Positions 1 to 13,836 of a stretch of 64,000 bases of DNA are shown here, in pieces. The stretch's first letter is position 1; each line of letters opens with the position of its first letter. A program made the translations under genes and the position numbers. The notes under the pieces were generated by a model. The model saw nothing but the letters and a program-made list of their open reading frames with translations, did no database searches and was not told the origin of the DNA. This DNA comes from Panagrolaimus kolymaensis. Its lineage: Eukaryota; Nematoda; Chromadorea; Rhabditida; Panagrolaimidae. The DNA lies in the NCBI GenBank assembly GCA_028622995.1, contig JAJQJQ010000004.1:5208001-5272000 (forward strand). Direction: 5' to 3'.

Positions 1-1701
1 TCCGCTCAACTTTTTTCTGCCGTTGCTTTGATAGCAAAAATAAAAAAATCAATGAAATTTTTCAAAGTCCAAAGAAGATGATGAAACTTTTATATTGGCT
101 TCAAAAAAGCTTTAAATATATGGGATAATTATTATTTCATTCAACTTTTTTCTGCCGTTGCTTTGATAGCAAAAATAAAAAAATCAATGAAATTTTTCAA
201 AGTCCAAAGAAGATGGTGAAACTTTTATATTGGCTTCAGAATGGCCTCAATGTTATAGTTTTTTTTTATTCCGCTCAACTTTTTTCTGCCGTTGCTTTGA
301 TAGCAAAAATAAAAAAATCAATGAAATTTTTCAAAGTCCAAAGAAGATGATGAAACTTTTATATTGGCTTCAGAATGGCCTCAATGTTATAGTTTTTTTT
401 ATTCTGCTCAACTTTTTTCTGCCGTTGCTTTGATAGCAAAAATAAAAAAATCAATGAAATTTTTCAAAGTCCAAAGAAGATGATGAAACTTTTATATTGG
501 CTTCAGAATGGCCTCAATGTTATAGTTTTTTTTATTCCGCTCAACTTTTTTCTGCCGTTGCTTTGATAGCAAAAATAAAAAAATCAATGAAATTTTTCAA
601 AGTCCAAAGAAGATGGTGAAACTTTTATATTGGCTTCAGAATGGCCTCAATGTTATAGTTTTTTTTTTATTCTGCTCAACTTTTTTCTGCCGTTGCTTTG
701 ATAGCAAAAATAAAAAAATCAATGAAATTTTTCAAAGTCCAAAGAAGATGGTGAAACTTTTATATTGGCTTCAGAATGGCCTCAATGTTATAGTTTTTTT
801 TATTCCGCTCAACTTTTTTCTGCCGTTGCTTTGATAGCAAAAATAAAAAAATCAATGAAATTTTTCAAAGTCCAAAGAAGATGGTGAAACTTTTATATTG
901 GCTTCAGAATGGCCTCAATGTTATAGTTTTTTTTTATTCTGCTCAACTTTTTTCTGCCGTTGCTTTGATAGCAAAAATAAAAAAATCAATGAAATTTTTC
1001 AAAGTCCAAAGAAGATGATGAAACTTTTATATTGGCTTCAGAATGGCCTCAATGTTATAGTTTTTTTTATTCCGCTCAACTTTTTTCTGCCGTTGCTTTG
1101 ATAGCAAAAATAAAAAAATCAATGAAATTTTTCAAAGTCCAAAGAAGATGGTGAAACTTTTATATTGGCTTCAGAATGGCCTCAATGTTATAGTTTTTTT
1201 TTTATTCTGCTCAACTTTTTTCTGCCGTTGCTTTGATAGCAAAAATAAAAAAATCAATGAAATTTTTCAAAGTCCAAAGAAGATGGTGAAACTTTTATAT
1301 TGGCTTCAGAATGGCCTCAATGTTATAGTTTTTTTTTATTCTGCTCAACTTTTTTCTGCCGTTGCTTTGATAGCAAAAATAAAAAAATCAATGAAATTTT
1401 TCAAAGTCCAAAGAAGATGATGAAACTTTTATATTGGCTTCAGAATGGCCTCAATGTTATAGTTTTTTTTATTCCGCTCAACTTTTTTCTGCCGTTGCTT
1501 TGATAGCAAAAATAAAAAAATCAATGAAATTTTTCAAAGTCCAAAGAAGATGGTGAAACTTTTATATTGGCTTCAGAATGGCCTCAATGTTATAGTTTTT
1601 TTTATTCCGCTCAACTTTTTTCTGCCGTTGCTTTGATAGCAAAAATAAAAAAATCAATGAAATTTTTCAAAGTCCAAAGAAGATGATGAAACTTTTATAT
1701 T

Positions 1702-2237
1702 GGCTTCAAAAAAGCTTTAAATATATGGGATAATTATTATTTCATTCAACTTTTTTCTGCCGTTGCTTTGATAGCAAAAATAAAAAAATCAATGAAATTT
1801 TTCAAAGTCCAAAGAAGATGGTGAAACTTTTATATTGGCTTCAGAATGGCCTCAATGTTATAGTTTTTTTTATTCCGCTCAACTTTTTTCTGCCGTTGCT
1901 TTGATAGCAAAAATAAAAAAATCAATGAAATTTTTCAAAGTCCAAAGAAGATGGTGAAACTTTTATATTGGCTTCAGAATGGCCTCAATGTTATAGTTTT
2001 TTTTTATTCCGCTCAACTTTTTTCTGCCGTTGCTTTGATAGCAAAAATAAAAAAATCAATGAAATTTTTCAAAGTCCAAAGAAGATGGTGAAACTTTTAT
2101 ATTGGCTTCAGAATGGCCTCAATGTTATAGTTTTTTTTTATTCCGCTCAACTTTTTTCTGCCATTGCTTTGATAGCAAAAATAAAAAAATCAATGAAATT
2201 TTTCAAAGTCCAAAGAAGATGATGAAACTTTTATATT
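1702..2237 (+). repeat. Tetrameric higher-order repeat (B-A-A-A), copy 1
   Basis: One B monomer is followed by three A monomers: one with an 8-T tract, one with a 9-T tract, and one with a 9-T tract plus the private variant GCCATTGCTT instead of GCCGTTGCTT. The unit is 536 bp. The same order and variants recur at 3836-4371 and 4372-4907, so this four-monomer block was copied as a unit. Confidence 0.8.
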
Positions 2238-2708
2238 GGCTTCAAAAAAGCTTTAAATATATGGGATAATTATTATTTCATTCAACTTTTTTCTGCCGTT
2301 GCTTTGATAGCAAAAATAAAAAAATCAATGAAATTTTTCAAAGTCCAAAGAAGATGGTGAAACTTTTATATTGGCTTCAGAATGGCCTCAATGTTATAGT
2401 TTTTTTTATTCCGCTCAACTTTTTTCTGCCGTTGCTTTGATAGCAAAAATAAAAAAATCAATGAAATTTTTCAAAGTCCAAAGAAGATGGTGAAACTTTT
2501 ATATTGGCTTCAGAATGGCCTCAATGTTATAGTTTTTTTTATTCCGCTCAACTTTTTTCTGCCGTTGCTTTGATAGCAAAAATAAAAAAATCAATGAAAT
2601 TTTTCAAAGTCCAAAGAAGATGGTGAAACTTTTATATTGGCTTCAGAATGGCCTCAATGTTATAGTTTTTTTTATTCCGCTCAACTTTTTTCTGCCGTTG
2701 CTTTGATA

Positions 2709-3260
2709 GCAAAAATAAAAAAAACAATGAAATTTTTCAAAGTCCAAAGAAGATGGTGAAACTTTTATATTGGCTTCAGAATGGCCTCAATGTTATAGTT
2801 TTTTTTATTCCGCTCAACTTTTTTCTGCCGTTGCTTTGATAGCAAAAATAAAAAAATCAATGAAATTTTTCAAAGTCCAAAGAAGATGGTGAAACTTTTA
2901 TATTGGCTTCAGAATGGCCTCAATGTTATAGTTTTTTTTATTCCGCTCAACTTTTTTCTGCCGTTGCTTTGATAGCAAAAATAAAAAAAACAATGAAATT
3001 TTTCAAAGTCCAAAGAAGATGGTGAAACTTTTATATTGGCTTCAGAATGGCCTCAATGTTATAGTTTTTTTTATTCCGCTCAACTTTTTTCTGCCGTTGC
3101 TTTGATAGCAAAAATAAAAAAAACAATGAAATTTTTCAAAGTCCAAAGAAGATGGTGAAACTTTTATATTGGCTTCAGAATGGCCTCAATGTTATAGTTT
3201 TTTTTATTCCGCTCAACTTTTTTCTGCCGTTGCTTTGATAGCAAAAATAAAAAAAACAAT
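2709..3260 (+). repeat. Local expansion of an A variant (AAAAAAAACAATG)
   Basis: Four of five neighbouring A monomers carry A instead of T just before CAATGAAATT (near 2722, 2992, 3123 and 3254). I noticed this variant only in this stretch, so it marks a recent short-range amplification within the array. Confidence 0.6.
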
Positions 3261-3835
3261 GAAATTTTTCAAAGTCCAAAGAAGATGGTGAAACTTTTAT
3301 ATTGGCTTCAGAATGGCCTCAATGTTATAGTTTTTTTTATTCCGCTCAACTTTTTTCTGCCGTTGCTTTGATAGCAAAAATAAAAAAATCAATGAAATTT
3401 TTCAAAGTCCAAAGAAGATGGTGAAACTTTTATATTGGCTTCAGAATGGCCTCAATGTTATAGTTTTTTTTATTCCGCTCAACTTTTTTCTGCCGTTGCT
3501 TTGATAGCAAAAATAAAAAAATCAATGAAATTTTTCAAAGTCCAAAGAAGATGATGAAACTTTTATATTGGCTTCAGAATGGCCTCAATGTTATAGTTTT
3601 TTTTATTCCGCTCAACTTTTTTCTGCCGTTGCTTTGATAGCAAAAATAAAAAAATCAATGAAATTTTTCAAAGTCCAAAGAAGATGGTGAAACTTTTATA
3701 TTGGCTTCAGAATGGCCTCAATGTTATAGTTTTTTTTATTCCGCTCAACTTTTTTCTGCCGTTGCTTTGATAGCAAAAATAAAAAAATCAATGAAATTTT
3801 TCAAAGTCCAAAGAAGATGATGAAACTTTTATATT

Positions 3836-4907
3836 GGCTTCAAAAAAGCTTTAAATATATGGGATAATTATTATTTCATTCAACTTTTTTCTGCCGTTGC
3901 TTTGATAGCAAAAATAAAAAAATCAATGAAATTTTTCAAAGTCCAAAGAAGATGGTGAAACTTTTATATTGGCTTCAGAATGGCCTCAATGTTATAGTTT
4001 TTTTTATTCCGCTCAACTTTTTTCTGCCGTTGCTTTGATAGCAAAAATAAAAAAATCAATGAAATTTTTCAAAGTCCAAAGAAGATGGTGAAACTTTTAT
4101 ATTGGCTTCAGAATGGCCTCAATGTTATAGTTTTTTTTTATTCCGCTCAACTTTTTTCTGCCGTTGCTTTGATAGCAAAAATAAAAAAATCAATGAAATT
4201 TTTCAAAGTCCAAAGAAGATGGTGAAACTTTTATATTGGCTTCAGAATGGCCTCAATGTTATAGTTTTTTTTTATTCCGCTCAACTTTTTTCTGCCATTG
4301 CTTTGATAGCAAAAATAAAAAAATCAATGAAATTTTTCAAAGTCCAAAGAAGATGATGAAACTTTTATATTGGCTTCAAAAAAGCTTTAAATATATGGGA
4401 TAATTATTATTTCATTCAACTTTTTTCTGCCGTTGCTTTGATAGCAAAAATAAAAAAATCAATGAAATTTTTCAAAGTCCAAAGAAGATGGTGAAACTTT
4501 TATATTGGCTTCAGAATGGCCTCAATGTTATAGTTTTTTTTATTCCGCTCAACTTTTTTCTGCCGTTGCTTTGATAGCAAAAATAAAAAAATCAATGAAA
4601 TTTTTCAAAGTCCAAAGAAGATGGTGAAACTTTTATATTGGCTTCAGAATGGCCTCAATGTTATAGTTTTTTTTTATTCCGCTCAACTTTTTTCTGCCGT
4701 TGCTTTGATAGCAAAAATAAAAAAATCAATGAAATTTTTCAAAGTCCAAAGAAGATGGTGAAACTTTTATATTGGCTTCAGAATGGCCTCAATGTTATAG
4801 TTTTTTTTTATTCCGCTCAACTTTTTTCTGCCATTGCTTTGATAGCAAAAATAAAAAAATCAATGAAATTTTTCAAAGTCCAAAGAAGATGGTGAAACTT
4901 TTATATT
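3836..4907 (+). repeat. Tetrameric higher-order repeat, copies 2 and 3
   Basis: Two consecutive 536-bp B-A-A-A units, each ending with the GCCATTGCTT variant. They lie exactly 2,134 bp downstream of the B monomers at 1702 and 2238, which shows a spaced duplication of about 16 monomers. Confidence 0.75.
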
Positions 4908-7446
4908 GGCTTCAGAATGGCCTCAATGTTATAGTTTTTTTTATTCCGCTCAACTTTTTTCTGCCGTTGCTTTGATAGCAAAAATAAAAAAATCAATGAA
5001 ATTTTTCAAAGTCCAAAGAAGATGGTGAAACTTTTATATTGGCTTCAGAATGGCCTCAATGTTATAGTTTTTTTTATTCCGCTCAACTTTTTTCTGCCGT
5101 TGCTTTGATAGCAAAAATAAAAAAATCAATGAAATTTTTCAAAGTCCAAAGAAGATGGTGAAACTTTTATATTGGCTTCAGAATGGCCTCAATGTTATAG
5201 TTTTTTTTTATTCCGCTCAACTTTTTTCTGCCGTTGCTTTGATAGCAAAAATAAAAAAATCAATGAAATTTTTCAAAGTCCAAAGAAGATGGTGAAACTT
5301 TTATATTGGCTTCAGAATGGCCTCAATGTTATAGTTTTTTTTATTCCGCTCAACTTTTTTCTGCCGTTGCTTTGATAGCAAAAATAAAAAAATCAATGAA
5401 ATTTTTCAAAGTCCAAAGAAGATGGTGAAACTTTTATATTGGCTTCAGAATGGCCTCAATGTTATAGTTTTTTTTTATTCCGCTCAACTTTTTTCTGCCA
5501 TTGCTTTGATAGCAAAAATAAAAAAATCAATGAAATTTTTCAAAGTCCAAAGAAGATGATGAAACTTTTATATTGGCTTCAGAATGGCCTCAATGTTATA
5601 GTTTTTTTTTATTCCGCTCAACTTTTTTCTGCCATTGCTTTGATAGCAAAAATAAAAAAATCAATGAAATTTTTCAAAGTCCAAAGAAGATGATGAAACT
5701 TTTATATTGGCTTCAGAATGGCCTCAATGTTATAGTTTTTTTTTATTCAGCTCAACTTTTTTCTGCCGTTGCTTTGATAGCAAAAATAAAAAAATCAATG
5801 AAATTTTTCAAAGTCCAAAGAAGATGATGAAACTTTTATATTGGCTTCAGAATGGCCTCAATGTTATAGTTTTTTTTTATTCCGCTCAACTTTTTTCTGC
5901 CATTGCTTTGATAGCAAAAATAAAAAAATCAATGAAATTTTTCAAAGTCCAAAGAAGATGGTGAAACTTTTATATTGGCTTCAGAATGGCCTCAATGTTA
6001 TAGTTTTTTTTTATTCCGCTCAACTTTTTTCTGCCATTGCTTTGATAGCAAAAATAAAAAAATCAATGAAATTTTTCAAAGTCCAAAGAAGATGATGAAA
6101 CTTTTATATTGGCTTCAGAATGGCCTCAATGTTATAGTTTTTTTTTATTCCGCTCAACTTTTTTCTGCCGTTGCTTTGATAGCAAAAATAAAAAAATCAA
6201 TGAAATTTTTCAAAGTCCAAAGAAGATGGTGAAACTTTTATATTGGCTTCAGAATGGCCTCAATGTTATAGTTTTTTTTTATTCCGCTCAACTTTTTTCT
6301 GCCGTTGCTTTGATAGCAAAAATAAAAAAATCAATGAAATTTTTCAAAGTCCAAAGAAGATGGTTAAACTTTTATATTGGCTTCAGAATGGCCTCAATGT
6401 TATAGTTTTTTTTTATTCCGCTCAACTTTTTTCTGCCGTTGCTTTGATAGCAAAAATAAAAAAATCAATGAAATTTTTCAAAGTCCAAAGAAGATGGTGA
6501 AACTTTTATATTGGCTTCAGAATGGCCTCAATGTTATAGTTTTTTTTATTCCGCTCAACTTTTTTCTGCCGTTGCTTTGATAGCAAAAATGAAAAAATCA
6601 ATGAAATTTTTCAAAGTCCAAAGAAGATGATGAAACTTTTATATTGGCTTCAAAAAAGCTTTAAATATATGGGATAATTATTATTTCATTCAACTTTTTT
6701 CTGCCGTTGCTTTGATAGAAAAAATAAAAAAATCAATGAAATTTTTCAAAGTCCAAAGAAGATGGTTAAACTTTTATATTGGCTTCAGAATGGCCTCAAT
6801 GTTATAGTTTTTTTTTATTCCGCTCAACTTTTTTCTGCCGTTGCTTTGATAGCAAAAATAAAAAAATCAATGAAATTTTTCAAAGTCCAAAGAAGATGGT
6901 GAAACTTTTATATTGGCTTCAGAATGGCCTCAATGTTATAGTTTTTTTTTATTCCGCTCAACTTTTTTCTGCCGTTGCTTTGATAGCAAAAATAAAAAAA
7001 TCAATGAAATTTTTCAAAGTCCAAAGAAGATGGTGAAACTTTTATATTGGCTTCAGAATGGCCTCAATGTTATAGTTTTTTTTATTCCGCTCAACTTTTT
7101 TCTGCCGTTGCTTTGATAGCAAAAATAAAAAAATCAATGAAATTTTTCAAAGTCCAAAGAAGATGGTTAAACTTTTATATTGGCTTCAGAATGGCCTCAA
7201 TGTTATAGTTTTTTTTTATTCCGCTCAACTTTTTTCTGCCGTTGCTTTGATAGCAAAAATAAAAAAATCAATGAAATTTTTCAAAGTCCAAAGAAGATGG
7301 TGAAACTTTTATATTGGCTTCAGAATGGCCTCAATGTTATAGTTTTTTTTATTCCGCTCAACTTTTTTCTGCCGTTGCTTTGATAGCAAAAATAAAAAAA
7401 TCAATGAAATTTTTCAAAGTCCAAAGAAGATGGTGAAACTTTTATA

Positions 7447-7668
7447 TTGGCTTCAGAATGGCCTCAATGTTATAGTTTTTTTTTATTCCGCTCAACTTTT
7501 TTCTGCCGTTGCTTTGATAGCAAAAATAAAAAAATCAATGAAATTTTTCAAAGTCCAAAGAACAATGTTATAGTTTTTTTTTATTCCGCTCAACTTTTTT
7601 CTGCCGTTGCTTTGATAGCAAAAATAAAAAAATCAATGAAATTTTTCAAAGTCCAAAGAAGATGGTGA
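7447..7668 (+). repeat. Internally deleted A monomer
   Basis: One monomer lacks 36 bp: the core end TCCAAAGAA is joined directly to CAATGTTATAG near 7562. The missing stretch runs from GATGGTGAAA to GGCCT. It is the only clear length-changing deletion I noticed in the array; the other length changes are poly-T length and the A/B cassette difference. Confidence 0.85.
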
Positions 7669-9686
7669 AACTTTTATATTGGCTTCAGAATGGCCTCAAT
7701 GTTATAGTTTTTTTTATTCCGCTCAACTTTTTTCTGCCGTTGCTTTGATAGCAAAAATAAAAAAATCAATGAAATTTTTCAAAGTCCAAAGAAGATGGTG
7801 AAACTTTTATATTGGCTTCAGAATGGCCTCAATGTTATAGTTTTTTTTTATTCTGCTCAACTTTTTTCTGCCGTTGCTTTGATAGCAAAAATAAAAAAAT
7901 CAATGAAATTTTTCAAAGTCCAAAGAAGATGGTGAAACTTTTATATTGGCTTCAGAATGGCCTCAATGTTATAGTTTTTTTTTATTCCGCTCAACTTTTT
8001 TCTGCCGTTGCTTTGATAGCAAAAATAAAAAAATCAATGAAATTTTTCAAAGTCCAAAGAAGATGGTGAAACTTTTATATTGGCTTCAGAATGGCCTCAA
8101 TGTTATAGTTTTTTTTATTCCGCTCAACTTTTTTCTGCCGTTGCTTTGATAGCAAAAATAAAAAAATCAATGAAATTTTTCAAAGTCCAAAGAAGATGGT
8201 GAAACTTTTATATTGGCTTCAGAATGGCCTCAATGTTATAGTTTTTTTTTATTCTGCTCAACTTTTTTCTGCCGTTGCTTTGATAGCAAAAATAAAAAAA
8301 TCAATGAAATTTTTCAAAGTCCAAAGAAGATGGTGAAACTTTTATATTGGCTTCAGAATGGCCTCAATGTTATAGTTTTTTTTTATTCCGCTCAACTTTT
8401 TTCTGCCGTTGCTTTGATAGCAAAAATAAAAAAATCAATGAAATTTTTCAAAGTCCAAAGAAGATGTTGAAACTTTTATATTGGCTTCAGAATGGCCTCA
8501 ATGTTATAGTTTTTTTTTATTCTGCTCAACTTTTTTCTGCCGTTGCTTTGATAGCAAAAATGAAAAAATCAATGAAATTTTTCAAAGTCCAAAGAAGATG
8601 GTGAAACTTTTATATTGGCTTCAGAATGGCCTCAATGTTATAGTTTTTTTTTATTCCGCTCAACTTTTTTCTGCCGTTGCTTTGATAGCAAAAATAAAAA
8701 AATCAATGAAATTTTTCAAAGTCCAAAGAAGATGGTTAAACTTTTATATTGGCTTCAGAATGGCCTCAATGTTATAGTTTTTTTTTATTCTGCTCAACTT
8801 TTTTCTGCCGTTGCTTTGATAGCAAAAATAAAAAAATCAATGAAATTTTTCAAAGTCCAAAGAAGATGGTGAAACTTTTATATTGGCTTCAGAATGGCCT
8901 CAATGTTATAGTTTTTTTTTATTCCGCTCAACTTTTTTCTGCCGTTGCTTTGATAGCAAAAATAAAAAAATCAATGAAATTTTTCAAAGTCCAAAGAAGA
9001 TGTTGAAACTTTTATATTGGCTTCAGAATGGCCTCAATGTTATAGTTTTTTTTTATTCTGCTCAACTTTTTTCTGCCGTTGCTTTGATAGCAAAAATGAA
9101 AAAATCAATGAAATTTTTCAAAGTCCAAAGAAGATGGTGAAACTTTTATATTGGCTTCAGAATGGCCTCAATGTTATAGTTTTTTTTATTCCGCTCAACT
9201 TTTTTCTGCCGTTGCTTTGATAGCAAAAATGAAAAAATCAATGAAATTTTTCAAAGTCCAAAGAAGATGGTTAAACTTTTATATTGGCTTCAGAATGGCC
9301 TCAATGTTATAGTTTTTTTTTATTCCGCTCAACTTTTTTCTGCCGTTGCTTTGATAGCAAAAATAAAAAAATCAATGAAATTTTTCAAAGTCCAAAGAAG
9401 ATGGTGAAACTTTTATATTGGCTTCAGAATGGCCTCAATGTTATAGTTTTTTTTATTCCGCTCAACTTTTTTCTGCCGTTGCTTTGATAGCAAAAATGAA
9501 AAAATCAATGAAATTTTTCAAAGTCCAAAGAAGATGGTTAAACTTTTATATTGGCTTCAGAATGGCCTCAATGTTATAGTTTTTTTTTATTCCGCTCAAC
9601 TTTTTTCTGCCGTTGCTTTGATAGCAAAAATAAAAAAATCAATGAAATTTTTCAAAGTCCAAAGAAGATGATGAAACTTTTATATT

Positions 9687-11432
9687 GGCTTCAAAAAAGC
9701 TTTAAATATATGGGATAATTATTATTTCATTCAACTTTTTTCTGCCGTTGCTTTGATAGAAAAAATAAAAAAATCAATGAAATTTTTCAAAGTCCAAAGA
9801 AGATGGTTAAACTTTTATATTGGCTTCAGAATGGCCTCAATGTTATAGTTTTTTTTTATTCCGCTCAACTTTTTTCTGCCGTTGCTTTGATAGCAAAAAT
9901 AAAAAAATCAATGAAATTTTTCAAAGTCCAAAGAAGATGGTGAAACTTTTATATTGGCTTCAGAATGGCCTCAATGTTATAGTTTTTTTTTATTCCGCTC
10001 AACTTTTTTCTGCCGTTGCTTTGATAGCAAAAATGAAAAAATCAATGAAATTTTTCAAAGTCCAAAGAAGATGATGAAACTTTTATATTGGCTTCAAAAA
10101 AGCTTTAAATATATGGGATAATTATTATTTCATTCAACTTTTTTCTGCCGTTGCTTTGATAGAAAAAATAAAAAAATCAATGAAATTTTTCAAAGTCCAA
10201 AGAAGATGGTTAAACTTTTATATTGGCTTCAGAATGGCCTCAATGTTATAGTTTTTTTTTATTCCGCTCAACTTTTTTCTGCCGTTGCTTTGATAGCAAA
10301 AATGAAAAAATCAATGAAATTTTTCAAAGTCCAAAGAAGATGGTGAAACTTTTATATTGGCTTCAGAATGGCCTCAATGTTATAGTTTTTTTTTATTCCG
10401 CTCAACTTTTTTCTGCCGTTGCTTTGATAGCAAAAATAAAAAAATCAATGAAATTTTTCAAAGTCCAAAGAAGATGGTGAAACTTTTATATTGGCTTCAG
10501 AATGGCCTCAATGTTATAGTTTTTTTTTATTCCGCTCAACTTTTTTCTGCCGTTGCTTTGATAGCAAAAATGAAAAAATCAATGAAATTTTTCAAAGTCC
10601 AAAGAAGATGATGAAACTTTTATATTGGCTTCAAAAAAGCTTTAAATATATGGGATAATTATTATTTCATTCAACTTTTTTCTGCCGTTGCTTTGATAGA
10701 AAAAATAAAAAAATCAATGAAATTTTTCAAAGTCCAAAGAAGATGGTTAAACTTTTATATTGGCTTCAGAATGGCCTCAATGTTATAGTTTTTTTTTATT
10801 CCGCTCAACTTTTTTCTGCCGTTGCTTTGATAGCAAAAATAAAAAAATCAATGAAATTTTTCAAAGTCCAAAGAAGATGGTGAAACTTTTATATTGGCTT
10901 CAGAATGGCCTCAATGTTATAGTTTTTTTTTATTCCGCTCAACTTTTTTCTGCCGTTGCTTTGATAGCAAAAATGAAAAAATCAATGAAATTTTTCAAAG
11001 TCCAAAGAAGATGATGAAACTTTTATATTGGCTTCAAAAAAGCTTTAAATATATGGGATAATTATTATTTCATTCAACTTTTTTCTGCCGTTGCTTTGAT
11101 AGAAAAAATAAAAAAATCAATGAAATTTTTCAAAGTCCAAAGAAGATGGTTAAACTTTTATATTGGCTTCAGAATGGCCTCAATGTTATAGTTTTTTTTT
11201 ATTCCGCTCAACTTTTTTCTGCCGTTGCTTTGATAGCAAAAATAAAAAAATCAATGAAATTTTTCAAAGTCCAAAGAAGATGGTGAAACTTTTATATTGG
11301 CTTCAGAATGGCCTCAATGTTATAGTTTTTTTTTATTCCGCTCAACTTTTTTCTGCCGTTGCTTTGATAGCAAAAATGAAAAAATCAATGAAATTTTTCA
11401 AAGTCCAAAGAAGATGATGAAACTTTTATATT
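9687..11432 (+). repeat. Trimeric higher-order repeat B-A-A, 403 bp
   Basis: B cassettes occur at 9687, 10090, 10627, 11030 and 11433, spaced 403, 537, 403 and 403 bp. The unit is one 135-bp B and two 134-bp A monomers; the 537-bp interval has one extra A. In most units the B monomer carries GATAGAAAAAAT and the second A carries ATGAAAAAATC, so the trimer spread as a block. Confidence 0.8.
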
Positions 11433-13179
11433 GGCTTCAAAAAAGCTTGAAATATATGGGATAGTTATTATTTCATTCAACTTTTTTCTGCCGTTGCTTT
11501 GATAGCAAAAATAAAAAAATCAATGAAATTTTTCAAAGTCCAAAGAAGATGATGAAACTTTTATATTGGCTTCAAAAAAGCTTTAAATATATGGGATAAT
11601 TATTATTTCATTCAACTTTTTTCTGCCGTTGCTTTGATAGAAAAAATAAAAAAATCAATGAAATTTTTCAAAGTCCAAAGAAGATGATGAAACTTTTATA
11701 TTGGCTTCAGAATGGCCTCAAGGTTATAGTTTTTTTTTATTCTGCTCAACTTTTTTCTGCCGTTGCTTTGATAGCAAAAATAAAAAAATCAATGAAATTT
11801 TTCAAAGTCCAAAGAAGATGATGAAACTTTTATATTGGCTTCAGAATGGCCTCAAGGTTATAGTTTTTTTTTATTCTGCTCAACTTTTTTCTGCCGTTGC
11901 TTTGATAGCAAAAATAAAAAAATCAATGAAATTTTTCAAAGTCCAAAGAAGATGGTGAAACTTTTATATTGGCTTCAGAATGGCCTCAATGTTATAGTTT
12001 TTTTTTATTCCGCTCAACTTTTTTCTGCCGTTGCTTTGATAGCAAAAATAAAAAAATCAATGAAATTTTTCAAAGTCCAAAGAAGATGGTGAAACTTTTA
12101 TATTGGCTTCAGAATGGCCTCAATGTTATAGTTTTTTTTTATTCCGCTCAACTTTTTTCTGCCGTTGCTTTGATAGCAAAAATGAAAAAATCAATGAAAT
12201 TTTTCAAAGTCCAAAGAAGATGATGAAACTTTTATATTGGCTTCAAAAAAGCTTTAAATATATGGGATAATTATTATTTCATTCAACTTTTTTCTGCCGT
12301 TGCTTTGATAGAAAAAATAAAAAAATCAATGAAATTTTTCAAAGTCCAAAGAAGATGATGAAACTTTTATATTGGCTTCAAAAAAGCTTGAAATATATGG
12401 GATAGTTATTATTTCATTCAACTTTTTTCTGCCGTTGCTTTGATAGAAAAAATAAAAAAATCAATGAAATTTTTCAAAGTCCAAAGAAGATGATGAAACT
12501 TTTATATTGGCTTCAGAATGGCCTCAAGGTTATAGTTTTTTTTTATTCCGCTCAACTTTTTTCTGCCGTTGCTTTGATAGCAAAAATGAAAAAATCAATG
12601 AAATTTTTCAAAGTCCAAAGAAGATGATGAAACTTTTATATTGGCTTCAAAAAAGCTTTAAATATATGGGATAATTATTATTTCATTCAACTTTTTTCTG
12701 CCGTTGCTTTGATAGAAAAAATAAAAAAATCAATGAAATTTTTCAAAGTCCAAAGAAGATGATGAAACTTTTATATTGGCTTCAAAAAAGCTTTAAATAT
12801 ATGGGATAATTATTATTTCATTCAACTTTTTTCTGCCGTTGCTTTGATAGAAAAAATAAAAAAATCAATGAAATTTTTCAAAGTCCAAAGAAGATGATGA
12901 AACTTTTATATTGGCTTCAGAATGGCCTCAAGGTTATAGTTTTTTTTTATTCTGCTCAACTTTTTTCTGCCGTTGCTTTGATAGCAAAAATAAAAAAATC
13001 AATGAAATTTTTCAAAGTCCAAAGAAGATGATGAAACTTTTATATTGGCTTCAAAAAAGCTTGAAATATATGGGATAGTTATTATTTCATTCAACTTTTT
13101 TCTGCCGTTGCTTTGATAGCAAAAATAAAAAAATCAATGAAATTTTTCAAAGTCCAAAGAAGATGATGAAACTTTTATA

Positions 13180-13836
13180 TTGGCTTCAGAATGGCCTCAA
13201 GGTTATAGTTTTTTTTTATTCTGCTCAACTTTTTTCTGCCGTTGCTTTGATAGCAAAAATAAAAAAATCAATGAAATTTTTCAAAGTCCAAAGAAGATGA
13301 TGAAACTTTTATATTGGCTTCAGAATGGCCTCAAGGTTATAGTTTTTTTTTATTCTGCTCAACTTTTTTCTGCCGTTGCTTTGATAGCAAAAATAAAAAA
13401 ATCAATGAAATTTTTCAAAGTCCAAAGAAGATGATGAAACTTTTATATTGGCTTCAGAATGGCCTCAAGGTTATAGTTTTTTTTTATTCTGCTCAACTTT
13501 TTTCTGCCGTTGCTTTGATAGCAAAAATAAAAAAATCAATGAAATTTTTCAAAGTCCAAAGAAGATGGTGAAACTTTTATATTGGCTTCAGAATGGCCTC
13601 AAGGTTATAGTTTTTTTTTATTCTGCTCAACTTTTTTCTGCCGTTGCTTTGATAGCAAAAATAAAAAAATCAATGAAATTTTTCAAAGTCCAAAGAAGAT
13701 GATGAAACTTTTATATTGGCTTCAGAATGGCCTCAAGGTTATAGTTTTTTTTTATTCTGCTCAACTTTTTTCTGCCGTTGCTTTGATAGCAAAAATAAAA
13801 AAATCAATGAAATTTTTCAAAGTCCAAAGAAGATGA
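13180..13836 (+). repeat. Run of AAGG-type A monomers
   Basis: Five successive A monomers read CCTCAAGGTTATAG (T to G) together with TTCTGCTC (C to T). Single copies of the same haplotype appear at 11,701-12,000, 12,900 and 14,656, so this is a local amplification of one haplotype. Confidence 0.75.
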
